In this document: positions 44,792 through 54,841 of the stretch, one piece after another | Layout: the number at the start of each line of letters is the position of its first letter | Position numbering within the stretch: the stretch's first letter is position 1 | DNA from: an uncultured Tateyamaria sp. | GTDB lineage: Bacteria > Pseudomonadota > Alphaproteobacteria > Rhodobacterales > Rhodobacteraceae | Length of the DNA stretch: 64,000 nt | NCBI RefSeq assembly: GCF_947503385.1 | Contig: NZ_CANNDO010000002.1 | Span: forward strand, 310,001-374,000 | Direction: 5' to 3' | The notes under the pieces: model-generated | The model's input: only the letters and a program-made list of their open reading frames with translations | Told to the model about the DNA's origin: nothing | Databases searched by the model: none | Translations under genes and position numbers: made by a program

Positions 44792-45487
44792 ATGTTGACG
44801 AAAAAGCAGCTGGATCTGCTGGAGTTCATCCACAAGCGTGTGCAGCGCGACGGTGTACCTCCCAGCTTTGACGAGATGAAAGAGGCGCTGGACCTTCGGT
44901 CCAAGTCGGGGATTCACCGGCTGATCACTGCACTGGAGGAGCGCGGCTTTATCCGCCGTCTGGCGCATCGCGCCCGCGCCATTGAGGTGGTCAAGCTGCC
45001 CGACAGCATGGCCAAGAAGGGCGGATTTACCCCCCGCGTGATCGACGGCGACCGGCCCGACGTCCCGCCGCCTGCTGCGGCGCAGCCGGTTGAGGCCGCC
45101 CATGCGGTCGAACTGCCGGTGATGGGCCGCATCGCGGCAGGTGTGCCGATCTCGGCCATTTCCGAAGTGTCGCATTCCGTGGCCGTGCCGGGCCAGATGC
45201 TCTCTGGTCAGGGCGATCACTATGCGCTCGAGGTCAAGGGCGACTCGATGATCGAAGCTGGGATCAACGATGGCGACGTTGTCGTGATCCGCGAGACCTC
45301 GCAAGCAGACAATGGTGATATCGTTGTGGCGCTGGTCGAAGATCACGAAGCCACGCTGAAACGCTACATGCGCCGCGGCGACACCATTGCGCTGGAGGCG
45401 GCCAATCCGGCCTACGAAACGCGGGTGTTCCCGGTGGGTCAGGTCAAGGTTCAGGGCCGTCTTGTCGGATTGATCCGCACCTACTGA
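44792..45487 (+). CDS. lexA: LexA repressor
   Basis: SOS-response master repressor that cleaves itself when RecA filaments form. The 231 residues contain an N-terminal winged helix ([56 protein letters not shown]), a linker, the scissile A116-G117 bond in RIAAGVPI, and the Ser-Lys dyad S152 ([15 protein letters not shown]) and K190 ([11 protein letters not shown]). GGAGG precedes the ATG. It has its own promoter with an overlapping SOS box and an intrinsic terminator just after the stop. Confidence 0.97.
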   Translation: MLTKKQLDLLEFIHKRVQRDGVPPSFDEMKEALDLRSKSGIHRLITALEERGFIRRLAHRARAIEVVKLPDSMAKKGGFTPRVIDGDRPDVPPPAAAQPVEAAHAVELPVMGRIAAGVPISAISEVSHSVAVPGQMLSGQGDHYALEVKGDSMIEAGINDGDVVVIRETSQADNGDIVVALVEDHEATLKRYMRRGDTIALEAANPAYETRVFPVGQVKVQGRLVGLIRTY

Positions 45488-45509
45488 CGGGGCGCTACGG
45501 CGCAATTCG

Positions 45510-45534
45510 GGCAGGCCTCAGGGCCTGCCTTTTT
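45510..45534 (+). terminator. Rho-independent terminator of lexA
   Basis: GGCAGGCC (45510-45517), loop TCAG, GGCCTGCC (45522-45529), then TTTTT and further Ts. It is an 8-bp perfect stem. The comEC stop codon, read on the other strand, lies in the loop, so the terminator overlaps the comEC 3' end. Confidence 0.92.
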
Positions 45535-47602
45535 CGTTTTGCAGGGCCAGTTTGTCCGTGGCCGTTCGCCATGTCAGCGTGGGCACATCCATATCGCTCC
45601 AACTGGACCATAGGCGATCCCCGGCCCGGTCCCGCGCCGTCACGATCCGCGCACCGGATCGCGTCCCGTAGAGCGCCACCGCTCCTGTCGCGCGCAATAC
45701 ATCCGGGTCGAGGACAAGGCACGGCGCGGTGGACGGCAAGACATCACTGGCCACCACTAACGCGCCCGGCGCACAGCCCGAAAACGTCCCGATCGCCCGT
45801 TTGCCGTGAATATGCGTCACCGGCATCACGCTGCCATCCCAGCGGGCAAAAGCAGCCTCTTGATCCGCACCATCGCCGTCATTCTCCAACCAGTTGCGGG
45901 CAACGAACCCCGCCCCTTTGCCCCGGCTGAGCGCGCGGCCATCCTGCGTGCGCACGCCAACGAGCGTGCCCGTGTCCGACACCAGAATGTCTGGCCGCGT
46001 ATCGACTTGCCACAGCGCGAGGGCGGCGATGATCGCGGCAAGTCCGGCAAACCGCCCGCGCCCCTGCCACAGGATCACGAACAAGGCCCCCAGCGCCATC
46101 ACCGGCAGCACCGCAGCCTGCGGCCCTGCCACAAACCGCTGCGCGCCGCCAAGGCCCGCGACCCAGTCCGCAACCCACAGAATCCATTGCAGCCCAAGGC
46201 CCATGACCCACAGCCCAAGCGCCTCGGCCCCGAACGGTGCCAGCAGTGCCGCCAGCACGGACCCCGGCACAACGATGGTCCCCATCAGCGGCACCGACGC
46301 GAGATTGGCCAACAGCCCGTATTGTGCCATCGCGTTGAAATGCGCGGCACCGATCGGTGCGGTTGCCAATCCTGCCACGGCCGAAGAAATCACGAGACCA
46401 AAGAACGCTTGCACCCAGCCCCGCCCGCGCAGCCACGGCTTGTCCCGCAGCCAGCCGAACACAGCAACAAGGGCCGTGGTCGCCGCAAAGGACATCTGGA
46501 ACCCCGGCCCCAGCAATGCCTCTGGCTGCCATGTGAGGATGATGAGCGCGGCAATGGCCACGCCGCGCAAAGAAATTGCCCGCCGGTCGACGAGAATGGC
46601 ACAGAGCGCCACAGCGACCATGACAAAGGCGCGTTCCGTGGCCACGTTGCCGCCGGACAGTGCAAGGTATCCCGTGGCGGCAACAAGCGCACCACCCGCC
46701 GCCATCTTGCGCGCGGGCAAGCGCAGCGCAATCGGCGGGATCAGCGCAAAAATCAGGCGTAAGAGGCCAAAGACAAAGCCCGACAACAACCCCATATGGA
46801 GCCCCGAAATGGCCAGCAGATGCGCCGTGTTTGCGGCCCGCAAATCTTCCAACGCGTCCTGACTGATGCCGCTGCGGTCGCCAGTTGTGACCGCCGCAGC
46901 AAAGCCGCCCACATCACCCGGCAGATGCGCGCGCACCGCATGTGAAATGTCCATGCGGAGACCAAAGACAACCTGACGCAAGTCGAACTCTGCCGCGCTG
47001 GCCGCCATGAGGGGCACACGGGTATAGCCCACAGCACCCAGTTGCGCGAACCATGCATGACGTTGAAAATCAAAGCCGCCCGGTTCCACCGGCCCGCCCG
47101 GCGGACTGAGATGGGCGGTGGTCATCACGCGTAAACCGGGTGTCGGAGCCACGCCCAAGTCCGGGTCACCATGCAGCGAAATGCGCACCCGCAACGGTGT
47201 TCTGTCCGGGGCGACCCGGTCCAGTTTGACGTGATCCAGCGTTAGCCGCACCGCGTCCGATCCGCTACGGTCCATGCCCACGATGCGCCCCTCGACGGGG
47301 CCATAGTAGCGCCAGTCGATCACTGGCCCGGCAAGGCTATGCGTGCGAAACGCAGCGACGCAGAATCCAAAGGCGATGATCGCCAGCAAAATCGCAAACG
47401 GCCCAAGTGTCTCACCCACCCGCCGCATCAGCGCAAAGGCGGCGATGCCGCAACAGGCAACGGCCACGATCAGGATACCGGACGGCTCGAATCGCAATCC
47501 GAAAAAGACGGCAATCCCGACGGCCATGCCCACCGGCAACCATCCAAAGAGATGACCGCGCTGCTGCGCGATTCCGTGCTGGAACCGTGTGACCAGCCCC
47601 AT
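45518..47602 (-). CDS. comEC: ComEC/Rec2 family competence membrane protein
   Basis: A polytopic protein of 694 residues that forms the inner-membrane DNA channel in natural transformation. An N-terminal membrane stretch is followed by the ComEC_N (DUF4131-like) soluble region. The Competence domain (about 215-480) starts near GDRSGISQDALEDLRAANTAHLLAISGLHMGLLSG (the highly conserved HLLAISGLHMG). A C-terminal beta-lactamase-like segment (about 530-690) looks degenerate: the HxHxDH motif of metallo-beta-lactamases is not present, so nuclease activity is unlikely. It is convergent with lexA and divergent from gltX. Whether the strain is competent cannot be told from this gene alone. Confidence 0.9.
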   Translation of the reverse strand: MGLVTRFQHGIAQQRGHLFGWLPVGMAVGIAVFFGLRFEPSGILIVAVACCGIAAFALMRRVGETLGPFAILLAIIAFGFCVAAFRTHSLAGPVIDWRYYGPVEGRIVGMDRSGSDAVRLTLDHVKLDRVAPDRTPLRVRISLHGDPDLGVAPTPGLRVMTTAHLSPPGGPVEPGGFDFQRHAWFAQLGAVGYTRVPLMAASAAEFDLRQVVFGLRMDISHAVRAHLPGDVGGFAAAVTTGDRSGISQDALEDLRAANTAHLLAISGLHMGLLSGFVFGLLRLIFALIPPIALRLPARKMAAGGALVAATGYLALSGGNVATERAFVMVAVALCAILVDRRAISLRGVAIAALIILTWQPEALLGPGFQMSFAATTALVAVFGWLRDKPWLRGRGWVQAFFGLVISSAVAGLATAPIGAAHFNAMAQYGLLANLASVPLMGTIVVPGSVLAALLAPFGAEALGLWVMGLGLQWILWVADWVAGLGGAQRFVAGPQAAVLPVMALGALFVILWQGRGRFAGLAAIIAALALWQVDTRPDILVSDTGTLVGVRTQDGRALSRGKGAGFVARNWLENDGDGADQEAAFARWDGSVMPVTHIHGKRAIGTFSGCAPGALVVASDVLPSTAPCLVLDPDVLRATGAVALYGTRSGARIVTARDRAGDRLWSSWSDMDVPTLTWRTATDKLALQNEKGRP

Positions 47603-47678
47603 GCTTGCCCCTTTTGCTCATGCCGCGTATCAGGAGCGCAAAGCTATCCCCTTCATGGTTACCAAGAGGTAAACGCTC

Positions 47679-49085
47679 ATGTCCGAGCCCCGTCCGGTCG
47701 TCACCCGCTTTGCCCCCTCGCCCACCGGGTTCCTGCACATTGGTGGTGCGCGCACTGCGTTGTTCAACTGGCTTTATGCGCGGGGCCGCGGCGGCACCTT
47801 TCTGCTGCGGATCGAGGACACGGACCGTGCCCGTTCCACACCCGAGGCAACGCAGGCGATCCTAGACGGGATGGCGTGGCTGGGGCTGGACCACGATGGC
47901 GACGTGATCAGCCAGTTCGAACGGGCTGACCGGCACGCCGAAGTCGCCAATCAACTGCTGGCCGAAGGCAAAGCCTACAAATGCTTTGCCACACAGGACG
48001 AGATTGCAGCCTTTCGCGATGCCGCCCGGGCCGAGGGGCGGTCGACCCTGTACCGTTCGCCCTGGCGCGACGCGGACCCGGCCAGCCACCCCGACGCGCC
48101 CTTTGTCGTGCGCATCAAGGCACCGCGCGAAGGTGAGACCGTGATCCGCGATGCGGTGCAGGGCGACGTAACCATTCGCAACGATCAGTTGGACGACATG
48201 GTCCTGCTGCGGGCGGATGGCACGCCGGTCTACATGCTGGCGGTGGTCGTGGATGACCACGACATGGGTGTGACGCACGTGATCCGGGGCGACGACCACC
48301 TCAACAACGCGGCACGCCAGATGATGATCTATGATGCAATGGGATGGGACGTGCCGGTTTGGGCGCATATCCCGCTGATCCACGGACCGGATGGCAAGAA
48401 ATTGTCCAAGCGTCACGGCGCATTGGGTGCGCAGGAATATCGGGTGATGGGCTACCCGGTGGCGGGAATGCGCAACTACCTTGCCCGGCTGGGCTGGAGC
48501 CATGGCGACGACGAATTCTTTACTGACGCTCAGGCGCGCGCGTGGTTTGACTTGGATGGCATCGGGAAAAGCCCCGCACGCTTCGACGTCAAGAAACTGG
48601 AAAATCTGTGTGGCCTGCACATGGCGCAGGCTGACGATGCTGCATTGCAGCAGGAAATCATCGCCTTCTGCGCGGCAGCAGACCTGCCAGCGATCACAAT
48701 TTCTCAGGCAGAGGGGCTGAATGCCGCACTCCCCTTTGTCAAAGAGCGCGCCAAGACATTCCCCGAACTCCTTGATAAAGCGCACTTTGTTCTCACAGAA
48801 CGCCCGATAACCCCGGATGACAAAGCCGCAAAAGCGCTTGATCCGGTATCCCGTGGTATACTGGGCCAATTGACGCCGCACCTGCAAACCGTTACTTGGG
48901 ACCGTGACGCTTTGGAGGTGGTCCTGAACGATTTTGCTGCGGCACAGGACACCAAATTCGGCAAGCTTGCGGGGCCCCTTCGGGCGGCTTTGGCGGGGCG
49001 GGCCGTAACGCCTTCTGTCTTTGACATGATGCTGGTTCTGGGGCGCGAAGAAACCCTTGCCAGGCTTGAGGATGCTGCCGCCTGA
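47679..49085 (+). CDS. gltX: glutamyl-tRNA synthetase
   Basis: Class I synthetase of 468 residues. The HIGH motif is HIGG at 20-23 in [23 protein letters not shown], the zinc-type insertion is reduced, and the KMSKS motif appears as [20 protein letters not shown] and [14 protein letters not shown] complete the catalytic core. The C-terminal anticodon-binding region is alpha-helical. Many alphaproteobacteria have two gltX genes, one acting on tRNA-Gln with GatCAB; which one this is cannot be decided here. AGAGG precedes the ATG. gltA follows about 100 bases later. Confidence 0.95.
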   Translation: MSEPRPVVTRFAPSPTGFLHIGGARTALFNWLYARGRGGTFLLRIEDTDRARSTPEATQAILDGMAWLGLDHDGDVISQFERADRHAEVANQLLAEGKAYKCFATQDEIAAFRDAARAEGRSTLYRSPWRDADPASHPDAPFVVRIKAPREGETVIRDAVQGDVTIRNDQLDDMVLLRADGTPVYMLAVVVDDHDMGVTHVIRGDDHLNNAARQMMIYDAMGWDVPVWAHIPLIHGPDGKKLSKRHGALGAQEYRVMGYPVAGMRNYLARLGWSHGDDEFFTDAQARAWFDLDGIGKSPARFDVKKLENLCGLHMAQADDAALQQEIIAFCAAADLPAITISQAEGLNAALPFVKERAKTFPELLDKAHFVLTERPITPDDKAAKALDPVSRGILGQLTPHLQTVTWDRDALEVVLNDFAAAQDTKFGKLAGPLRAALAGRAVTPSVFDMMLVLGREETLARLEDAAA

Positions 49086-49186
49086 CCGGGTTCACACTTC
49101 GTTTATGGTGCGCAGTCTAACGATGGGGCCACGACTTGTGGCCTGCGGCGGGTTTCACTCGCCCTGCGACGAAAGGAACGACCCTG

Positions 49187-50482
49187 ATGGCTGACGCACC
49201 GAAATCCGCAACCCTGACAATTGGTGATGACACCTACGACCTGCCGATCCACTCGCCGACGGCAGGCCCTGATGTCGTCGATATCCGCAAGCTCTACGGT
49301 CAGGCAGGTGTGTTCACCTACGATCCCGGTTTCACGTCTACAGCAAGCTGCGACAGCACGATCACGTTTATCGATGGTGCCGAAGGCGTGCTGCTGCACC
49401 GCGGCTACCCGATCGACCAACTGGCCAGCAAATCGCACTATCTCGAAGTGTGTTACCTGCTGCTTTATGGCGAACTGCCTTCGGCCAAGCAGCTTGAAGA
49501 GTTCGAAAGCCTTGTGACAAACCACACGATGCTGCACGAGCAGATGCAATATTTCTACCGTGGTTTCCGCCGTGACGCGCACCCGATGGCGATTATGACT
49601 GGCGTTGTGGGTGCGATGTCCGCATTCTACCACGACAGCACCGACATCCATGACGAACATCAGCGCGAGGTCGCCTCGATCCGGCTGATTGCCAAGATGC
49701 CGACCATCGCGGCCTGGGCCTACAAGTTTTCCATCGGGCAGCCGTTCATTTATCCGCGCAACGATCTGGACTATGCGTCGAACTTCCTGCGCATGTGCTT
49801 TGCCGTGCCTGCAGAGGATTACGAGGTGAACCCGATCCTGAGCCGGGCGATGGACCGCATCTTTACCCTGCACGCGGATCACGAACAAAACGCGTCGACC
49901 TCGACTGTGCGGCTGGCGTCGTCGTCAGGGGCCAACCCCTTTGCCTGTATTGCCGCCGGTATCGCCTGCCTCTGGGGGCCTGCGCATGGGGGCGCAAACC
50001 AAGCCTGCCTCGAGATGCTCAAGGAAATCGGCTCGCCAGACCGCATCCCCGAGTTCATCGCGCGCGCCAAGGACAAGAACGACCCGTTCCGTCTGATGGG
50101 CTTTGGCCACCGCGTCTACAAGAACTTTGACCCGCGCGCGACCGTAATGAAACAGTCCGCTGACGAGGTGCTGGAACTGTTGGGCGTGGAAAACAACCCC
50201 GTTCTGGCCGTGGCCAAGGAACTGGAAGCCGCCGCACTGGCCGATCCGTATTTTGCGGAGAAAAAGCTGTTCCCGAATGTCGACTTCTATTCCGGTGTGA
50301 TCCTCGAAGCGATGGGTTTCCCGACGTCGATGTTCACCCCCATCTTTGCGCTCAGCCGCACGGTGGGTTGGATCAGCCAGTGGAAAGAGATGATCGCCGA
50401 CCCACAGAACAAGATCGGTCGCCCGCGTCAGTTGTATTTGGGCGAAACCGCGCGCGACTATGTGGATATCGAAAACCGCTAA
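49187..50482 (+). CDS. gltA: citrate synthase (type II, hexameric)
   Basis: Condenses oxaloacetate and acetyl-CoA at the entry of the TCA cycle. It is 431 residues from the ATG at 49187, with AAAGGA upstream. Landmarks: [55 protein letters not shown] (catalytic His), [34 protein letters not shown] (catalytic His/Arg), [16 protein letters not shown] (catalytic Asp) and a final [15 protein letters not shown]. This is the long Gram-negative, NADH-regulated type. A hairpin follows the stop. Confidence 0.97.
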   Translation: MADAPKSATLTIGDDTYDLPIHSPTAGPDVVDIRKLYGQAGVFTYDPGFTSTASCDSTITFIDGAEGVLLHRGYPIDQLASKSHYLEVCYLLLYGELPSAKQLEEFESLVTNHTMLHEQMQYFYRGFRRDAHPMAIMTGVVGAMSAFYHDSTDIHDEHQREVASIRLIAKMPTIAAWAYKFSIGQPFIYPRNDLDYASNFLRMCFAVPAEDYEVNPILSRAMDRIFTLHADHEQNASTSTVRLASSSGANPFACIAAGIACLWGPAHGGANQACLEMLKEIGSPDRIPEFIARAKDKNDPFRLMGFGHRVYKNFDPRATVMKQSADEVLELLGVENNPVLAVAKELEAAALADPYFAEKKLFPNVDFYSGVILEAMGFPTSMFTPIFALSRTVGWISQWKEMIADPQNKIGRPRQLYLGETARDYVDIENR

Positions 50483-50517
50483 ACTGCGCTAACAGCTCGC
50501 AAATAAACAGTATTCTC

Positions 50518-50548
50518 GGGCATTGTTCGCCAATTGCGGACAATGCCC
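50518..50548 (+). terminator. hairpin downstream of gltA
   Basis: GGGCATTGTTCGC (50518-50530), loop CAATT, GCGGACAATGCCC (50536-50548): 13 pairs including one T-G wobble. Only a weak T-rich stretch follows. Probably a terminator or a 3'-end stabiliser for gltA. Confidence 0.6.
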
Positions 50549-50615
50549 AAGTTCATTTGACCCCAAAGCGCATCACCTGCTAGGCCTGAGCAGGGATACT
50601 GTGGGGAATGGTTAA

Positions 50616-51434
50616 ATGCTGGGATTGATGCTGGTCGGGCTGCTGGGTGTGGCTTTGGTTGTGAACCTCGTGGACGACGATGATGACACCAAAACAGTCA
50701 CAAGCGAAAATGAGACCGATACCGGAACCGAAGGCAACGACATTATCCAAGCGACGTCGGGCAACGACACGATTTTTGCCCGCGCGGGCGACGATATCGT
50801 CCTTGGCGGCGACGGAAGTGACAGCGCCTTTGGATCAAGCGGCGAAGACATTCTGGTCGGCGAAGCTGGCAATGACTTTCTCCGCGGCGGCAGAGACGAC
50901 GATTTGTTGTTTGGCAGTGAAGGCGAAGACACGCTGCTGGGCGACGGTGGTGACGACCTGCTGGACGGCACCGATATTGTTGATGCTGCGGGCCTGATTG
51001 ACGCGGCCCTTGCCGCCGAACTGAGCGGTCAAACGCTCACCGATGCCCAGATCGCGGCATTCGTCGACATCAACGCCGAAACAGGCGGTGCAGATGACCT
51101 GAGTGGCGGCGCTGGCAATGACGAGATCTTTGCCGGGAACAACGATGTTGTGGACACGGGCACCGGATCCGACACGCTGTATCTTGGCGACTGGATCGAC
51201 GGATTGACCGACGAAGCCGATCCGGCCCAGCCGCCATTGCCGCTGATCGACGGGTTCACTCCGTCCGAAGACGCGATTGTGTACTTCTACGAAGGCGCAC
51301 TGCCAACCGCGGTTGGATTCAGCGAAGAAGACAACGGCGGCAATCTGATCATCGACGGCGAAGTAGTGGCACGGTTTATCAACACGGACTTTGCCAGTCT
51401 CTCGACCGAAACGATCCAGTTTGTCCAAATCTGA
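50616..51434 (+). CDS. RTX-type calcium-binding repeat protein
   Basis: A 272-residue protein. Residues 1-19 form a hydrophobic segment (MLGLMLVGLLGVALVVNLV) followed by DDDDD, like a membrane anchor. From about residue 40 there are glycine/aspartate-rich RTX nonapeptides (GGxGxDxUx): AGDDIVLGGDGSDSAFGSSGEDILVGEAGNDFLRGG, then a 60-residue insert (ALAAELSGQTLTDAQIAAFVDI), then further repeats (GGAGNDEIFAGNNDVVDTGTGSDTLYLG). The C-terminal part ends SLSTETIQFVQI, a beta-rich domain common in Rhodobacterales hemolysin-like proteins. No transporter genes adjoin. The hydrophobic start is unusual because type I secreted RTX proteins lack N-terminal signals. Confidence 0.87.
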   Translation: MLGLMLVGLLGVALVVNLVDDDDDTKTVTSENETDTGTEGNDIIQATSGNDTIFARAGDDIVLGGDGSDSAFGSSGEDILVGEAGNDFLRGGRDDDLLFGSEGEDTLLGDGGDDLLDGTDIVDAAGLIDAALAAELSGQTLTDAQIAAFVDINAETGGADDLSGGAGNDEIFAGNNDVVDTGTGSDTLYLGDWIDGLTDEADPAQPPLPLIDGFTPSEDAIVYFYEGALPTAVGFSEEDNGGNLIIDGEVVARFINTDFASLSTETIQFVQI

Positions 51435-51449
51435 TCCGGCGGGGCGCGT

Positions 51450-52226
51450 TTAGCGCCCTTCGAACCCCGGTTTCCGCTTTTCGACAAAGGACAGCACGCC
51501 TTCGCGGAAATCGCGGGTCTTGCCGCACGCGCCCTGTTCGGTTGCCTCGGTCGTCAGTTGCGTGTTCAGGTCATTGTCCCAACTGGCGCGGATCACCCGT
51601 TTGACCGCAGCAAAGGCTTGCGTGGGTCCTGTGGCAAGGTGTGTGGCCCGGCCCATCCAGTGCGCGGCAAATTCCGCATCCGGCACAGCTTCCCAGATCA
51701 TCCCCCAATCGTCGGCTTGGCGTGCGCTGATCTTGTCCGCGAACAAGGCCGCGCCCATCGCCTTGGCCATGCCCATGGTCCGGGGCATCACGTATGTGCC
51801 TCCTGCATCCGGGATCAGGCCGATCCGTGTAAAGGCCTGAAGGAAATACGCACTTTCGGATGCGATCACCACGTCGCAGGCCAATGCCAGATTGGCCCCT
51901 GCCCCGGCGGCAGCGCCGTTTACGGCGGCGATGGTGGGCACGGGGCACTGCATGGTGGCTTCGAGCATCGGCTGGTATTCGTCGCGCAGCGTCCGTTCCA
52001 GATCGATATCAGCGGCGTTGGCGCGGTCGCCCAGATCCTGACCGGAACAGAATGCGCGCCCGGCGCCCGTCAACACGACAACCCGCGCCGCCTTGCCGCC
52101 CGCGATCACCGCATGGGTGATCTCCGCCCGCATCTGAGTGCTGAGCGCATTCATCACGTCAGGCCGGTTCAGTGTGACGGTGGCGATACCATCCGCAAGG
52201 TCGTAGGTGATCGTCTGATAATTCAT
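51450..52226 (-). CDS. enoyl-CoA hydratase/isomerase family protein (PaaG-like)
   Basis: A crotonase-fold enzyme of 258 residues from the ATG at 52226, with GGAGG upstream; an ATG 10 codons earlier is less likely. The oxyanion-hole segments are GRAFCSGQDLGDR and NGAAAGAGANLALACDVVIAS. The catalytic-side region FLQAFTRIGLIPDAGGTYVMPRTMG has Asp at the position used by PaaG-type isomerases (ring-1,2-epoxyphenylacetyl-CoA isomerase), which favours isomerase over hydratase. No other paa genes are here, so the assignment stays at family level. It follows ccmH by 67 bases. Confidence 0.87.
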   Translation of the reverse strand: MNYQTITYDLADGIATVTLNRPDVMNALSTQMRAEITHAVIAGGKAARVVVLTGAGRAFCSGQDLGDRANAADIDLERTLRDEYQPMLEATMQCPVPTIAAVNGAAAGAGANLALACDVVIASESAYFLQAFTRIGLIPDAGGTYVMPRTMGMAKAMGAALFADKISARQADDWGMIWEAVPDAEFAAHWMGRATHLATGPTQAFAAVKRVIRASWDNDLNTQLTTEATEQGACGKTRDFREGVLSFVEKRKPGFEGR

Positions 52227-52293
52227 GGCAGCCTCCACGCGTGCATGGCCCTGCATACCAAACCGTTCGGTTCAGAAAAGCCCAAACGCGGGG

Positions 52294-52749
52294 TCACTCG
52301 TCCATAATCTCGCGCAACCGGCGGGATTCGTCTGCACTCAGCCCCGCTTCGGTGGGTGCCGGTGCCGAACTGCGGCCCCGCAGATAGACCACGCCAATGC
52401 CCATGGCCATCAGCAGCATGAGCGGGCCAGCCGCCCATAACAGCCAATTGGCACCAGAGGTGCGCGGCGTCATCAGAACAAACTCCCCATACCGCTCGAC
52501 AAAGAAATCGACGACCTCGTCGCGCGTCTTGCCCGCGGCCACCTGTTCGCGGATCACCTGCCGCGCTTCCACCGCCCACGTGGCGTTCGAAGAGGCGACG
52601 GATTCGGATTGGCACACCACACAGCGCAATGCGTGGTCCAACTCGCGCGCTTTGGCCTCCAGCGTGGGATCCTCCAGCATCTCTGACGGATCAAGTGCAA
52701 CTGCGACGCTCGCAAACACCACCCAAAGAATTGCCGCAATCCGGATCAT
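52294..52749 (-). CDS. ccmH: cytochrome c-type biogenesis protein CcmH
   Basis: Thiol-disulfide protein that reduces apocytochrome c before heme attachment. It is 151 residues from the ATG at 52749, which overlaps the ccmF stop as ATGA. It has a signal peptide (1-18), the periplasmic redox pair C43/C46 in HALRCVVCQSESVASS, a three-helix domain, and a membrane anchor (about 105-126, LLWAAGPLMLLMAMGIGVVYL). This is the short CcmH without the TPR half (CcmI), as is usual where ccmI is a separate gene. Confidence 0.94.
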   Translation of the reverse strand: MIRIAAILWVVFASVAVALDPSEMLEDPTLEAKARELDHALRCVVCQSESVASSNATWAVEARQVIREQVAAGKTRDEVVDFFVERYGEFVLMTPRTSGANWLLWAAGPLMLLMAMGIGVVYLRGRSSAPAPTEAGLSADESRRLREIMDE

Positions 52750-54728
52750 TCCGCGGGCACCCCTTGCGGTGACTTGCGCGCGCCCGCCGCCACCCGGAAG
52801 CGCCGGTCGCTCAGCGACAGGAACCCCCCCAGTGACATCAGCGCGCAGCCAATCCAGATCCAGTTGGTCAGCGGTTTTATATAAGTGCGCACCGCCCAAC
52901 CGCCGCTGTCCTGCGGATCGCCGATCACCACATAGACGTCGCGCGCAAGGTTATAGTCGATCCCGGCCTCGGTCGTGGGCATCTGTGCCACTGGATATAT
53001 GCGTTTCTCGGGGCGCAGTTGCCCAATCTCGCGCCCGTCCTGCGCAAGGGTGATAAAGCCCATGGTGGACAGATAATTCGGCCCCTCTACCTGCCGCACA
53101 TCGTCGACGGTCAGCGTATAGCCGCTCACCTCGAACGGCTCACCGATTTGCGCCACGCGGATATCTTCGGACTGCCACGAGGTGATGCCTGCGACCCCCA
53201 GCATGGTCACACCCAGGCCCGCATGGGCCACTGCCTTGCCCCAATCCGCACGTGGCAGGCGGAACAAACGCGCCAGATTAAAATTTTGCCCGGTGCGTGA
53301 CGCCAGATCAATCGCAGCGCCCATCACCAGCCACGCCCCCAGAAACGCGCCCATTGGGCCGATAAGGCTACGCCCTGTATTCATCGCCCATGCCAGCCCG
53401 CCAAAGGCGATCGCCAGCACAAACGCATAGCGCAAGGGCCGCGCGGCACGGGTGATGCTGGCCCGCTTCCATGGCATCATCGCGCCGATCGGCAAGATCA
53501 GACCCAACACCACCATGAACGGCGTGAACGCCATGTTGAAAAACGGTGGCCCTACACTCAGCTTGCGGTCAAAAAACATTTCGGCCACCAGCGGCCACAT
53601 CGTCCCGATAAACACCACAAAGCAGCTCACCGCGAGCAGCAGGTTGTTGGCCAACAGCGCGCTTTCACGGCTGACAACGCCAAACACGCCCTTGGCCTCC
53701 ATCGTGCCTGCGCGCAGGGCGAACAGGATCAGCGCGCCCCCCATGAAAAAGCCCATGATCATCAGGATAAACACACCCCGTTCCGGATCATTGGCAAAGG
53801 CGTGAACAGATGTCAGCAGGCCCGAACGGACAATGAACGTCCCGATCAGCGAGAAACCAAAGGCAAGAATGGCCAGCAGGATGGTCCAGCTTTTCAGCGC
53901 TTCGCGTTTTTCCACCACGATGGCCGAATGCAAGAGTGCCGCCGCCAGCAACCAAGGCATGAACGATGCGTTTTCCACCGGGTCCCAGAACCAAAAGCCG
54001 CCCCAGCCAAGCTCGTAATAGGCCCACCATGACCCAAGCGCGATGCCGATGGTCAAAAACACCCACGCCGCCAGTGTCCAGGGCCGCACCCAGCGGCCCC
54101 AAGCAGCGTCCACGCGCCCTTCGATCAGCGCCGCAACGGCAAAGGAAAACGCCATGCTCAGGCCCACATAGCCCAAATACAGAAATGGCGGATGAAAGGC
54201 CAAACCGGGGTCCTGCAACAGCGGGTTCAGGTCCTGCCCATCAAAGGGCGGCACAGCAAGGCGCACAAACGGATTGGAAGTGAACAGGATAAATGCCAGA
54301 AAAGCCACGCCAATGGCCCCCTGCACCGCCAGCACCCGCGCCCGCATCGTGGGCGGCAGGTTGCCCCCGAACCATGCGGCCATTGCGCCAAACAACGCCA
54401 CGATGAGCACCCACAGCAGCATCGACCCCTCGTGGTTGCCCCACGTGCCGGAAATCTTGTAAATCAACGGCTTGGCCGAATGACTGTTCAGAACAACCAG
54501 TTGCAGTGAAAAATCCGAGACGACAAAGGCCCACATCAACGCGCCAAAGGAAAAGGCGATCAGCAGGAATTGCGTGATTGCCGCAGGCTCGGCCATCGCC
54601 ATCCATCCCGGGTCGCGACGCCATGCCCCAATCAGCGGCAGCGTGCTTTGCAAAATGGCCACCGCAAAGGCGAGAATGAGGGCAAAATGTCCAAGCTCTG
54701 TCAGCATGAGGAAACTATATGCCGACAT
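52746..54728 (-). CDS. ccmF: heme lyase CcmF
   Basis: Large membrane subunit of the cytochrome c heme lyase. It is 660 residues with about 15 hydrophobic segments. The heme-handling tryptophan-rich WWD motif is GWGGFWFWDPVENASFMPW, with conserved His residues flanking it, and WGNHEGSMLLWVL early on matches CcmF. The ATG at 54728 is chosen because GGGGAC precedes it. It is coupled to ccmH. ccmE lies about 1.4 kb upstream, separated by the holin and endolysin genes. Confidence 0.95.
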   Translation of the reverse strand: MSAYSFLMLTELGHFALILAFAVAILQSTLPLIGAWRRDPGWMAMAEPAAITQFLLIAFSFGALMWAFVVSDFSLQLVVLNSHSAKPLIYKISGTWGNHEGSMLLWVLIVALFGAMAAWFGGNLPPTMRARVLAVQGAIGVAFLAFILFTSNPFVRLAVPPFDGQDLNPLLQDPGLAFHPPFLYLGYVGLSMAFSFAVAALIEGRVDAAWGRWVRPWTLAAWVFLTIGIALGSWWAYYELGWGGFWFWDPVENASFMPWLLAAALLHSAIVVEKREALKSWTILLAILAFGFSLIGTFIVRSGLLTSVHAFANDPERGVFILMIMGFFMGGALILFALRAGTMEAKGVFGVVSRESALLANNLLLAVSCFVVFIGTMWPLVAEMFFDRKLSVGPPFFNMAFTPFMVVLGLILPIGAMMPWKRASITRAARPLRYAFVLAIAFGGLAWAMNTGRSLIGPMGAFLGAWLVMGAAIDLASRTGQNFNLARLFRLPRADWGKAVAHAGLGVTMLGVAGITSWQSEDIRVAQIGEPFEVSGYTLTVDDVRQVEGPNYLSTMGFITLAQDGREIGQLRPEKRIYPVAQMPTTEAGIDYNLARDVYVVIGDPQDSGGWAVRTYIKPLTNWIWIGCALMSLGGFLSLSDRRFRVAAGARKSPQGVPAE

Positions 54729-54799
54729 CGTCCCCGCGCCAATGGGTCAGCACATATGTCGCAGGGCAAATCCGTCACGTGGTCGTGACGGGTCACATG

Positions 54800-54836
54800 T
54801 TTCTTCTGACCCAAAATACCACCGCCGGAGGCTCCG
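54800..54836 (+). repeat. possible dispersed intergenic element, copy F (partial)
   Basis: TTCTTCTGACCCAAAATACC, then ACCGCCGGAGGCTCC. It shares the CCCAAAA..CC and GCCGGAGGCTCC portions with copy C but lacks a clean GTCTCTGTCC. It lies just beyond the holin stop. Confidence 0.4.
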
Positions 54837-54841
54837 ACATC

